Made by a program: the position numbers and the translations under genes
DNA from: Flavobacteriales bacterium UBA3364
GTDB lineage: Bacteria > Bacteroidota > Bacteroidia > Flavobacteriales_F > PHOS-HE28
Direction: 5' to 3'
Length of the DNA: 21,075 bases
NCBI GenBank assembly: GCA_002360495.1
Contig: DEQO01000051.1
Location: 1 to 21,075 of the forward strand
The notes under the pieces: generated by a model
What the model was told of the DNA's origin: nothing
Seen by the model: only the letters and a program-made list of their open reading frames with translations
The model's database searches: none
In this document: piece after piece, positions 6,553 through 13,562 of the stretch
Numbering within the stretch: the stretch's first letter is position 1
How the letters are laid out: every line of letters starts with the position of its first letter

Positions 6553-8214
6553 ATGAGATCGCTCCCACTGCTCTTCGCCTCGCTGCATGCATTGGCATCC
6601 AACGCACAGTTCACCACCCCGCTGGCCATACCACCCGCACTGGACGAGGATACGTTCGATCTGGTGGTCGATGACCACACGCACCAGTTCTACCCCGGAA
6701 TTACCACGAACACCTATGGCGTAAATGGTGAGTTCCTCGGGCCTACGCTCATCTTCCATCATGGCGATACGGCACGCTTGCGCGTGATCAACCAACTCCC
6801 TGACCATACCAGCATGCATTGGCATGGATTGCAAGTGCCGGGCGAAATGGATGGCGGCCCGCAACGCATGGTGATGCCCGGCGATACATGGGATGTGAAG
6901 TATGCGGTGAAGAACCCGGCAGGCACCTTCTGGTACCACCCGCATCCGCACGAGATGACCGCGGAGCAGGTGAACATGGGGCTCGCAGGAATGATCATCG
7001 TGCAGGATGAAGCCGAAGCCGCACTTCACCTGCCCCGCACCTATGGCGTGGACGACATTCCGGTGGTGGTGCAAGACCGTCGCTTTTTCGCGAACGGCGA
7101 CTTCGTTTTCGGTCCTTTCGGTGACTCCGTTCTGGTGAATGGCACACCGCGCCCCTTTGTGGACCTGCCCGCCCAGGTGGTCCGGTTGCGTGTGCTCAAC
7201 GGTTCCAACGCCCGCATCTACCAGTTCGGTTTCGACGATGACCATGCGTTCTCGATCATCGCCAACGACGGAGGCTTGCTCGATGCTCCCATCGCCACAG
7301 ACCGTCTTCGCCTGGCGAACGGGGAGCGGTCGGAGATCCTGGTGGACCTCAGCGGTATGGAGGGAGATAGCCTGATGTTGATGGGCTTGGCCACCGAACT
7401 CAACCCAAGCATGCCTGGCAGTTCCTACATCCTGTGGGAAAGTAGTGCCCTCAGCGGGATCGATTTTCCAGTGCTGCGCATCCGCGTTGGGGCGGCCACA
7501 CCCGATCCGATCACCGCCGTACCAGCGACCCTGGTGAACATGGACCCTCCGGTGCTGGCCGATGTGAGCCGAACGCGTAACAAGGCCTTCTCGGGTAACG
7601 GCATGGTGGGCATGGGCATGTTCACCATCAACGGGCTCATGTTCGATATGGACGTGGTGAACGATACCGTCATGCTCGGGGCAACCGAGAAATGGGTGGT
7701 GCTGAACGGCTCCGACATTGCGCACCCGTTCCACATCCATGGCGGTTCCTTCTGGATCCTGGACCGCGACGGCCAGCCGCCACACCCATGGGAGCAAGGC
7801 CCAAAGGACGTGGTGCTGATCGATATGGCCGAGCGAGTGACGCTGTTGATGAAGTTCGACGAACCCACCAACGGATGGCCGTTCATGTACCACTGCCACA
7901 ACCTGCTGCACGAGGACAACATGATGATGTTACAGTACATCGTAACAGACCCGAATACGGCCATGGTTGAAGGAGCGGAGACCAACGCGCTGCGCGTGTT
8001 CCCGTCGCCGACGACGTCCACCGTAGCGTACCATGCGCCATTCGCAGCGGACCAGTTCATGGTCTGCGACGGGACCGGCCGAACAGTGCTGGCCCAGCAG
8101 GTGTGGCCAGCTACAACAGGCGTAGTGGACCTGGGTATGTTACCAGCTGGACCCTACGTCCTTATCCTACGAGCAGGAACGAAAGTGGGTCGCGCGGTGA
8201 TCGTGAAGGAATAG
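6553..8214 (+). CDS. Secreted three-domain multicopper oxidase with T9SS sorting domain
   Basis: A 553-residue laccase/CueO-type oxidase that couples oxidation of a substrate (Cu(I), metal or phenolic) to reduction of O2 to water. The start at 6553 gives a signal peptide (MRSLPLLFASLHALASNAQ); the upstream extension lacks one. All copper motifs are present: HWHG (89-92), WYHPHPH (127-133), HPFHIHG (391-397) and HCHNLLHEDNMM (447-458), giving trinuclear-site histidines plus type 1 ligands Cys448, His453 and probably Met458. Residues 480-553 (LRVFPSPTT ... GRAVIVKE) look like a T9SS type A sorting domain, so the enzyme is probably exported to the cell surface. It is not a NirK nitrite reductase, which is shorter and has a different copper layout. 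Its promoter shares an operator with the genes at 5892-6423. Copper detoxification is the likeliest role. Confidence 0.92.
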   Translation: MRSLPLLFASLHALASNAQFTTPLAIPPALDEDTFDLVVDDHTHQFYPGITTNTYGVNGEFLGPTLIFHHGDTARLRVINQLPDHTSMHWHGLQVPGEMDGGPQRMVMPGDTWDVKYAVKNPAGTFWYHPHPHEMTAEQVNMGLAGMIIVQDEAEAALHLPRTYGVDDIPVVVQDRRFFANGDFVFGPFGDSVLVNGTPRPFVDLPAQVVRLRVLNGSNARIYQFGFDDDHAFSIIANDGGLLDAPIATDRLRLANGERSEILVDLSGMEGDSLMLMGLATELNPSMPGSSYILWESSALSGIDFPVLRIRVGAATPDPITAVPATLVNMDPPVLADVSRTRNKAFSGNGMVGMGMFTINGLMFDMDVVNDTVMLGATEKWVVLNGSDIAHPFHIHGGSFWILDRDGQPPHPWEQGPKDVVLIDMAERVTLLMKFDEPTNGWPFMYHCHNLLHEDNMMMLQYIVTDPNTAMVEGAETNALRVFPSPTTSTVAYHAPFAADQFMVCDGTGRTVLAQQVWPATTGVVDLGMLPAGPYVLILRAGTKVGRAVIVKE

Positions 8215-8262
8215 CGGTGGTGCACAAGCCCGCTTCCTGCGCGTTGGCATTGGGCAGCGCAG

Positions 8263-8306
8263 CTGACAACGGTCATGGTACACTGTCGGGGGGGGGCGTA
8301 GTTTCG
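8263..8306 (+). promoter_or_regulatory. CRP/FNR-type dyad plus -7 element for the TerB-like gene
   Basis: CTGAC-AACG-GTCAT lies at 8263-8276. TAGTTTCG (8299-8306) follows after 22 bp and has one mismatch to TAnnTTTG. The implied start near 8310 leaves about 10 nt before ATG 8320. A run of nine G residues between the two parts is unusual. Confidence 0.75.
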
Positions 8307-8319
8307 GTTGCACAACACG

Positions 8320-8721
8320 ATGCCCATGACCTCGACGTACGAAGACCTCTACGCAGACCTAGGATTTCTATTCTACAGCGTTGCCGCAAGCGATGGCAAG
8401 GTGAGCCATGCCGAGATGGAGAAGTTGAAACAATTGGTCAAGGACCAATGGCTGCCCATGGAGCCCAGCCGCGACGACCTCGGCACTGATGCCGCCCACT
8501 ACATCGACATCAGCTTCGACTATGCACTGGACGAAGGCATGGACGCGGATGTGGCCTTTGACCGCTTCGCCGACTACTTCCGCCAGAACAAGGCACAGTT
8601 CGATCCATCCCTGCGCCGCATGATATACGAGACCGCAGCGGCCATCGCCGGTTCATTCGCAGGCAACAACAAGGCGGAACTCGTCCGGCTGGGCCAATTG
8701 GAACAGTTGTTCGGGGAGTGA
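8320..8721 (+). CDS. TerB-like (tellurite-resistance-type) helical protein
   Basis: A 133-residue, mostly helical acidic protein. The segment LGFLFYSVAASDGKVSHAEMEKLKQLV matches the first repeat of TerB/DjlA-type domains, in which an acidic A-x-D-G-x-(V/I)-x-x-x-E pattern is thought to bind metal; a second acidic helix region (SFDYALDEGMDADVAFDRFADYF) follows. No signal peptide or membrane segment is seen, so it is cytoplasmic. The start could be 8320 or 8326 (MPMT or MT); an earlier TTG at 8308 is unlikely. Its biochemical role is unknown in most bacteria; here the shared operator links it to redox or copper stress. It stands alone between the oxidase and the CsbD remnant. Confidence 0.75.
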   Translation: MPMTSTYEDLYADLGFLFYSVAASDGKVSHAEMEKLKQLVKDQWLPMEPSRDDLGTDAAHYIDISFDYALDEGMDADVAFDRFADYFRQNKAQFDPSLRRMIYETAAAIAGSFAGNNKAELVRLGQLEQLFGE

Positions 8722-8743
8722 CCCTTGGGGGTATGTGGATACG

Positions 8744-8795
8744 GCCCCACTTTGGGGCTACGACCTTGCCGATATCAGCGGTCCCATATGGACCG
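8744..8795. terminator. Two hairpins downstream of the TerB-like gene, possible terminator
   Basis: GCCCCA (8744-8749) pairs with TGGGGC (8753-8758) over a 3-nt loop, 22 bp after the stop codon. CGGTCC (8779-8784) pairs with GGACCG (8790-8795) over a 5-nt loop. Neither is followed by a T-run, so the terminator call is tentative. Confidence 0.35.
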
Positions 8796-8877
8796 GAATG
8801 CCCGGTGTGGCGGTGCCGTACCGTCGTAGCATGATGCGTGGGTCGGATAGGCTCAAATACACGCCCCCAGGAACGGT

Positions 8878-9030
8878 ATGAACTTCAGATCGAAGTCACT
8901 GGAACGAACGGAAGGGAAAGCTGAAGCAGGAATACACCGGACTGACCGACAATGACCTGTTTTACAAGGACGGGAAGAAGGACGAATTGGTGGTCGCCTG
9001 CAGCAAAGCCCTGGAAAGAGCTGCTTCCAT
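8878..9030 (+). pseudogene. Frameshifted remnant of a CsbD-family stress protein gene
   Basis: The plus strand encodes WNERKGKLKQEY...LTDNDL...GKKDELV (8900-8992), a clear match to the CsbD/YjbJ core (WxxxKGKxKxxxxxLTDDDL...GKxxxLVG). ATG 8878 opens MNFRSKS one frame away, so about one base change separates it from the WNER frame. After DELV a second one-base shift near 8990 restores GRLQQSPGKS, the expected next part. Beyond about 9030 similarity fades. No intact reading frame joins these parts, so the gene is broken unless the shifts are sequence errors. The region 8722-9148 holds nothing else recognisable except the hairpins at 8744-8795. Confidence 0.75.
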
Positions 9031-9148
9031 GCCGGAGTCGCCATGGTGGTGGTCACCAACGTGAAGTGTACGATCGCCGAGGAACATCCGCAGGATCAGC
9101 GCGAGCGCAGATCCGGTAGACCCGTGAATGTGGTCCGGTCGTGCACGA

Positions 9149-11545
9149 TCACGCCTCAGGCTTACGCTGCCGTGATGCAAGCCCAACAGCCAGCGTCACA
9201 AACCCCACAACGGTAACCGAGCTCAGTGGCATCAGGATCGCGGCGATCAACGGGGTGAGGTGACCGCTTACAGCGAACGATACGCCGGTGACGTTGTAGC
9301 ATAGTGAAATGCCCAAGCTCGCCATGACGATGCGGCGCGCACGGCGGGCCATGTGGAGGAAGTGGGGAAGTTGGGCCACGGCGTGGGCATCCAAGATCGC
9401 ATCGCTGGCGGGGGTGAGCGCGGCGCTGGTTTCGGTGACCGTGACACCGACATCGCTTTGCGCCAAGGCTCCGGCATCATTCAGGCCATCGCCCACCATC
9501 AGCACACGGTGCCCTTTCAGCTGCTCGGCATGGACCGCGTTGGATTTGTCCGCAGGGCTGCACTGCGTACGGATGTTCTCCGGGACGAACACGGCTGTCA
9601 ACTCAGCATCCACGGTCCGATCACCGGTGAGCAGCCCCGTGCGCATGGTCTGCTGCAAATTGGAAACAGCGTGTACCATGCCTGGGCGTGCACGTTTCCG
9701 GATCTTGAAATAGCCGCGATGGATGCCGCCCAATGCGATGTGGACATGCGCCTCACCGCTGTTACGTGGCTGTTCCTCACTGCCACAGAACGCCGCCGAT
9801 CCAATGCGGACCGGTAGCGCATCCACAGAACCGGAAACGCCTTTACCGACGGTTTCGACAACATTGAGGACGTCGTGGTCCGATCGGCTTCTCTTGGCCA
9901 ACTGCTGCACCAGTACCGCGCTGAGCGGGTGCATGCTTGTTCGCGCCAGGCTGTGGATGATGCTGCGTTCTTCTTCGTTCAGCGCCATACCCGTCCATTC
10001 GACCTGGTGTGCCTCGCGCGCCGTCAGCGTGCCGGTCTTGTCGAATATCACGGTGTCCACATGGGCCATGCGCTCCACCACCTCGGCATCACGGAGGAAG
10101 AGCCCCTTCTTGCCCATCAGCCGTATGGTGTGCCCGTAGGCGAAGGGCATGCTCAAGGCCAGCGCGCAAGGGCAGGCGACGATCAGCACGGCGGTCACCA
10201 CGGGCCACACTTGCGTGCTGTCCTTGCCCCACCAATAGAGGGCGGAGCCGAGGGAGATGAGCAGCACAGCCATGGTGAACCGCCGCGCTACGCTATCGAT
10301 CATGCGCGGCATGGCGGGCCGTTGATGTGTGCTGGATTGCTCGGCCCAAAGCCGTTTCAGGCGGCTATCGGCGAAGGTGCGGACCACTTCCAGTTCAATG
10401 GTCCCGCCCCGTTGGCGGCCACCAGCCTTGATGCTCTCGCCTATGTTCTTCCGCACAGCGAGGGGTTCGCCGGTGATGAAGCTATTGTCGATATGCGCCG
10501 TGCCTGCGCGCAGGATGGCATCCACGGGGACCAATTCCTGATCGCGGATGATGATGTGGTCGCCGATCTCCAACGCGGCCACTTGCACGGGGTCTTCGCA
10601 AGTTGGTGTTCTGCGCAGTACCACCAAAGGCAGGAAATCCTCCAAGGCCCGATCGAAACGCAGGGCGCGGTAAGTGTATGCTTGGTACCAACGCCCGATC
10701 AACAGGAAAAAGAGCAGGCCTGCGAGCGAATCGAAGTACCCCGGACCTATACCGGCGAGGACCTCCCACAAGCTGCGCGTCCACAGGGCAACGATGCCCA
10801 AGGCGATGGGCTGATCGATGTTCACCTGCCTTGACCGGATACCCGCCCAGGCGCTCTTGAAGAAGTCCGTGCTGAGGAAGAACACCACGGGAAGCGAGAA
10901 GAGAATGGTGAGCCATTGCAGGCCGGTCTTCAATCCGGCTTCTGTCCCGGCACCGAGGTACTCCGGGAAGCTGAACAGCATGGTGTTGCCGAAGATGAAG
11001 CCGGCCACACCCAAGCGGATGTACATCAGGCGCGGCACGCTGCTCTTCTTCTCCGTTCCACTGGCCGCGGTCAATTGCGGTCCATAACCGATGCGGCGCA
11101 GTAGTTCCACCAACTGCGGCAAAGGGTAGCGGTCCTCACGGAAGGTGATCACCAATTCCTTGTCCGTGAAGGACACGCGCGACCGTAGGATGGCCGGTTC
11201 GATGCGGTGGAGGTTCTCCAGCAACCAGATGCACGAACTGCAGTGCATCTGGGGCACGTTGAAACGGACGCGGGAAATGCCGGCTTCGCTGAACTCGACG
11301 ATGCGCTCCCGCACTTCGGGCAGATCGAAGAGCTCGGTGCGCTGTTCGTCCACGGTATTGCGCCGTTTCACACCGGGCTGCTTCTCCAATGTGTAGTAGT
11401 CGCACAGACCGCTTTCGTTCAGGAGGTCGTACACCACCTCGCACCCCTGGCAACAGAAATCCTTGTTGTCATGAACGCGGCGCTCTTCTGCACAAGGGTC
11501 TCCGCAGTGGTAGCAACTGACCGTTGTCACCTCTTTCACATCCAT
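9149..11545 (-). CDS. ccoI: P1B-type copper-translocating ATPase, CcoI/FixI-like
   Basis: A 798-residue inner-membrane heavy-metal pump. In order: a Cys-rich N-terminal metal-binding domain (CYHCGDPC 11-18, CCQGC 31-35, as in CcoI/FixI relatives), an HMA domain with MHCSSC (100-105), membrane helices, the actuator motif TGEP (358-361), the metal site CPC (458-460), the phosphorylation site DKTGT (502-506, Asp502), the HP motif (539-540) and GDGLND (685-690). The start at 11545 lies just before the Cys-rich domain; an open extension to 11722 runs through the tRNA gene and the operator and is rejected. FixI/CcoI delivers Cu to cbb3 oxidase, but no cco genes are in the window, so a general Cu exporter is the alternative. 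The perfect operator 41 bp upstream fits microaerobic control. A second TGAC-N4-GTCA lies inside codons 6-10. Confidence 0.88.
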   Translation of the reverse strand: MDVKEVTTVSCYHCGDPCAEERRVHDNKDFCCQGCEVVYDLLNESGLCDYYTLEKQPGVKRRNTVDEQRTELFDLPEVRERIVEFSEAGISRVRFNVPQMHCSSCIWLLENLHRIEPAILRSRVSFTDKELVITFREDRYPLPQLVELLRRIGYGPQLTAASGTEKKSSVPRLMYIRLGVAGFIFGNTMLFSFPEYLGAGTEAGLKTGLQWLTILFSLPVVFFLSTDFFKSAWAGIRSRQVNIDQPIALGIVALWTRSLWEVLAGIGPGYFDSLAGLLFFLLIGRWYQAYTYRALRFDRALEDFLPLVVLRRTPTCEDPVQVAALEIGDHIIIRDQELVPVDAILRAGTAHIDNSFITGEPLAVRKNIGESIKAGGRQRGGTIELEVVRTFADSRLKRLWAEQSSTHQRPAMPRMIDSVARRFTMAVLLISLGSALYWWGKDSTQVWPVVTAVLIVACPCALALSMPFAYGHTIRLMGKKGLFLRDAEVVERMAHVDTVIFDKTGTLTAREAHQVEWTGMALNEEERSIIHSLARTSMHPLSAVLVQQLAKRSRSDHDVLNVVETVGKGVSGSVDALPVRIGSAAFCGSEEQPRNSGEAHVHIALGGIHRGYFKIRKRARPGMVHAVSNLQQTMRTGLLTGDRTVDAELTAVFVPENIRTQCSPADKSNAVHAEQLKGHRVLMVGDGLNDAGALAQSDVGVTVTETSAALTPASDAILDAHAVAQLPHFLHMARRARRIVMASLGISLCYNVTGVSFAVSGHLTPLIAAILMPLSSVTVVGFVTLAVGLASRQRKPEA
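11517..11530 (-). promoter_or_regulatory. Second operator-like dyad inside the start of the ATPase gene
   Basis: Read on the minus strand this is GTGAC-AACG-GTCAG, with a core identical to the operators at 6486 and 8263. Its centre is 63 bp (six helical turns) from the upstream dyad at 11580-11593. No -7 element lies 22 bp away on either side, so it may be an auxiliary site or a coincidence of coding sequence. Confidence 0.35.
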
Positions 11546-11549
11546 GGCG

Positions 11550-11593
11550 CGAAATTGACGGCATCTTTCCTGGGCGGAACTGACATACGTCAG
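11550..11593 (-). promoter_or_regulatory. CRP/FNR-type dyad plus -7 element for the P-type ATPase
   Basis: The perfect dyad CTGAC-ATAC-GTCAG lies at 11580-11593. CAATTTCG (11557-11550, minus strand) follows after 22 bp and resembles the -7 elements of the other members. The implied start falls within a few bases of ATG 11545, so the mRNA may be almost leaderless. Confidence 0.65.
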
Positions 11594-11655
11594 CTGCCGC
11601 CCCTTGGACCGTGGCAGGGTCCCGGACGGGGCCTTGGCGCATCTTGGGACCGATA

Positions 11656-11670
11656 CCCGGGATCCCCGGG
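11656..11670 (-). terminator. GC hairpin downstream of the tRNA, possible terminator
   Basis: CCCGGG (11656-11661) and CCCGGG (11665-11670) can pair over a 3-nt loop, 22 nt beyond the tRNA 3' end on the minus strand. There is no U-tract after it, so transcription could also read on toward the ATPase gene. Confidence 0.35.
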
Positions 11671-11692
11671 GCCGGGCCGGACGGAAATTCAG

Positions 11693-11764
11693 TGACCCCA
11701 CCAGGAGTCGAACCTGGATCAAGAGTTTAGGAAACTCCTATTCTATCCATTGAACTATGGGGTC
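11693..11764 (-). tRNA. tRNA-Arg, anticodon CCT
   Basis: Read on the minus strand, the 7-bp acceptor arms GACCCCA and TGGGGTC pair perfectly, with discriminator A at 11693. A D-arm (GTTCAATGGATAGAAT), an anticodon stem GGAGT/ACTCT with loop TTCCTAA (anticodon CCT, reading AGG) and a T-arm CCAGG-TTCGACT-CCTGG follow. CCA is not encoded, so it must be added after transcription. A perfect -7 element lies 13 nt upstream. Confidence 0.96.
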
Positions 11765-11777
11765 GGGATAGCGGGCG

Positions 11778-11785
11778 CAAAAGTA
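11778..11785 (-). promoter_or_regulatory. -7 promoter element of the tRNA-Arg gene
   Basis: On the minus strand TACTTTTG is a perfect match to the Bacteroidota -7 consensus TAnnTTTG, 13 nt before the tRNA 5' end. No clear -33 TTG is seen. It supports the phylum assignment and the consensus used for the other promoters. Confidence 0.65.
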
Positions 11786-11834
11786 GCCGAACGAAAGAGG
11801 TGGGGCACCCGTGCCCTTGTATCCTATGGACCAC

Positions 11835-11864
11835 TAGCTTCGGTGGATCCAAAATCGATCCACC
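11835..11864 (+). promoter_or_regulatory. -7 element and hairpin directly before the protease start codon
   Basis: TAGCTTCG (11835-11842) resembles the -7 elements TAGTTTCG and TAGGTTCG seen elsewhere in the window. GGTGGATC (11842-11849) and GATCCACC (11857-11864) form a perfect 8-bp hairpin with a 7-nt loop, and the ATG starts at 11865, the next base. If transcription begins near 11845, the 5' leader is little more than this hairpin. It could hide the ribosome-binding region or be a protein-binding dyad. Confidence 0.5.
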
Positions 11865-13409
11865 ATGCGCAAGTGCAACGCCCTCCTGTTCTCCCTTTGC
11901 ATCCTGACCACGGCCTGCAAACGCGAGGATTTCTCCCCGGTATCCGAGGCCACCACTACCGAGGTGCTTTCAAAACGCCCTGATCCAGTGGCTGTTCCAC
12001 AGGAGGGGGCATTGTCACAAGAACACCTGGACCGGGTGGTCGTGGGGCTGCTGGAGCAACGGAACGACTTCCAGTGGAGCATGGTGGACCTTCGCACGCT
12101 CTGGAGTGCGCTCCAATACAACGACCATGCGCTGGCCATCGGGTATGCTCCCACGGGTGCCGGAAATATCGATGACGACCTGCACCGCATCAACATCCAG
12201 ACCCCGCCATGGCAGGCCGTCCATGACGCCTTGATCGACCTTGTGCTGGCGACCCTGAACAAGGACCGGGCCCTTCCGGTGGAGTTGAAGGATATCCTCG
12301 TGGAGGATGATCCCATCCTCCCGATCATCACCTTGCGGATCACGGACAAGGAAGCGCTCACCGCACTGTACAATCTCACGAACGTTCGCTACCTGGAGCC
12401 ATTGGACTATTGGCCCGCGACCGATGGTGAGCGCTCGACCTCCGGCTGTGGAGGATCCACCACCAGTGTCAACGCTGCCGATCGCACGACGATCACCCCG
12501 AATGCCGTACTTCCCTGGAACTTCAACAACCATGGTATTCCGGCCGCTTGGGCACAATCCCAAGGACAAGGCATCACGATCGGACTGATCGATGCAGGGA
12601 TCAGCGCCACCCAACCCCTGATCGGGAGCGATCTCAACAACGGGGAAAGCAACGTAGGCCGCACGATCACGACCGGGTGGACCTTCGGTTCCTCGGCCAC
12701 CAGCAGTTGCACGCACGGGACCAGCATGTCAGGGCTCGCCGTGGGACCGCGCAACGGGCTGGGTGCGACCACAGGCGTGGCTTACAAAAGCAACCTTCAC
12801 TTCATCCGTGGCTGCGAAGATGTCGTGCTGGACCTGAGCAGCGAAAAGACCAGCGTGAAGAACGCACTGATCACGCTCGGGAACAACCCGGCCGTGCGCG
12901 TGATCAGTATGAGCATCGGTTCTCCGTTCAGCAGCAGCGTACTTGCCGACGGGGTGAACTATGCCTATGGGAATGGGAAGATGATCATGGCAGCCGCAGG
13001 CACCAGTTTCAGCTGGACCAGTTGGTGGGGTGTGGTGTACCCGGCGGCATTGGCCAAATGTGTTGCCGTTACCGGCGTAAAGGAGAACGGCAGCAAGTGT
13101 GGCAGTTGCCACGACGGCAGCCAGGTGGACCTCACGATCTGCATGGAGCGCGACGCCAGCAGTTCCCGCAACTCGCTCAGCCTGGCGCCCAGTGGGAATT
13201 CGCCCGCTTACATCGGAGGAAGCAGCGCCGCCACAGCAACGGCGGCCGGTATCGCTGCTTTGGTCTGGGGCGCGAAGCCCGCTGCGACGCGCGAGCAGGT
13301 GCTCCAATGCCTCAAAAGCACCGCCCAGTTCGCCACAGCGCCCAGCAGTAGCAAAGGGTACGGCAATATCAACGCACAGGCAGCGGTGAACTGCGCACTG
13401 GCGTTGTAG
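11865..13409 (+). CDS. Lipoprotein subtilisin-like (S8) serine protease
   Basis: A 514-residue exported protease. A short lipoprotein-type signal (MRKCNALLFSLCILTTAC, Cys18) is followed by a region of about 200 residues that may act as a propeptide. The catalytic triad appears as Asp243 (GLIDAGIS), His284 (THGTSMSG) and Ser454 (GGSSAATA). Two positions depart from the family: the usual oxyanion-hole Asn after AAG is Thr380 (MAAAGTSF), and the GTSMATP signature reads GSSAATA, with Ala in place of Pro. Extra cysteines (for example CGSC 412-415) could form disulfides. Substrate unknown; it may have reduced or altered activity. No sorting domain is seen at the C-terminus. It appears monocistronic and has a hairpin touching its start codon. 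Confidence 0.85.
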   Translation: MRKCNALLFSLCILTTACKREDFSPVSEATTTEVLSKRPDPVAVPQEGALSQEHLDRVVVGLLEQRNDFQWSMVDLRTLWSALQYNDHALAIGYAPTGAGNIDDDLHRINIQTPPWQAVHDALIDLVLATLNKDRALPVELKDILVEDDPILPIITLRITDKEALTALYNLTNVRYLEPLDYWPATDGERSTSGCGGSTTSVNAADRTTITPNAVLPWNFNNHGIPAAWAQSQGQGITIGLIDAGISATQPLIGSDLNNGESNVGRTITTGWTFGSSATSSCTHGTSMSGLAVGPRNGLGATTGVAYKSNLHFIRGCEDVVLDLSSEKTSVKNALITLGNNPAVRVISMSIGSPFSSSVLADGVNYAYGNGKMIMAAAGTSFSWTSWWGVVYPAALAKCVAVTGVKENGSKCGSCHDGSQVDLTICMERDASSSRNSLSLAPSGNSPAYIGGSSAATATAAGIAALVWGAKPAATREQVLQCLKSTAQFATAPSSSKGYGNINAQAAVNCALAL

Positions 13410-13443
13410 TTGAAAAGCGCTCTGGGACGGTCGTTCACGCGGG

Positions 13444-13468
13444 GGCCGTTGACCATAGTTTTACGGCC
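13444..13468 (+). promoter_or_regulatory. Dyad enclosing a possible -7 element upstream of the dlt-like operon
   Basis: GGCCGT (13444-13449) and ACGGCC (13463-13468) form a 6-bp inverted repeat around TAGTTTTA (13456-13463), a -7-like sequence with one mismatch to TAnnTTTG. It lies about 95 bp before ATG 13563 and 35 bp after the protease stop. It could be an operator over the operon promoter or a terminator stem for the protease; neither is proven. No TGAC-N4-GTCA site is present here. Confidence 0.35.
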
Positions 13469-13562
13469 GAGTCGAGGCTGTCATCCGCAGCGTGAACGTA
13501 ACCCTGGCCGACGCGTTCCGTATCGAGCGGTCCCTGGGGCACACGATCCGGGAGAAACGGCT

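Noticed and set aside
9875..10834. 319-codon plus-strand frame within the P-type ATPase
   Set aside because: It is antisense to the ATPase core motifs (DKTGT, CPC, TGEP) and has no recognisable features.
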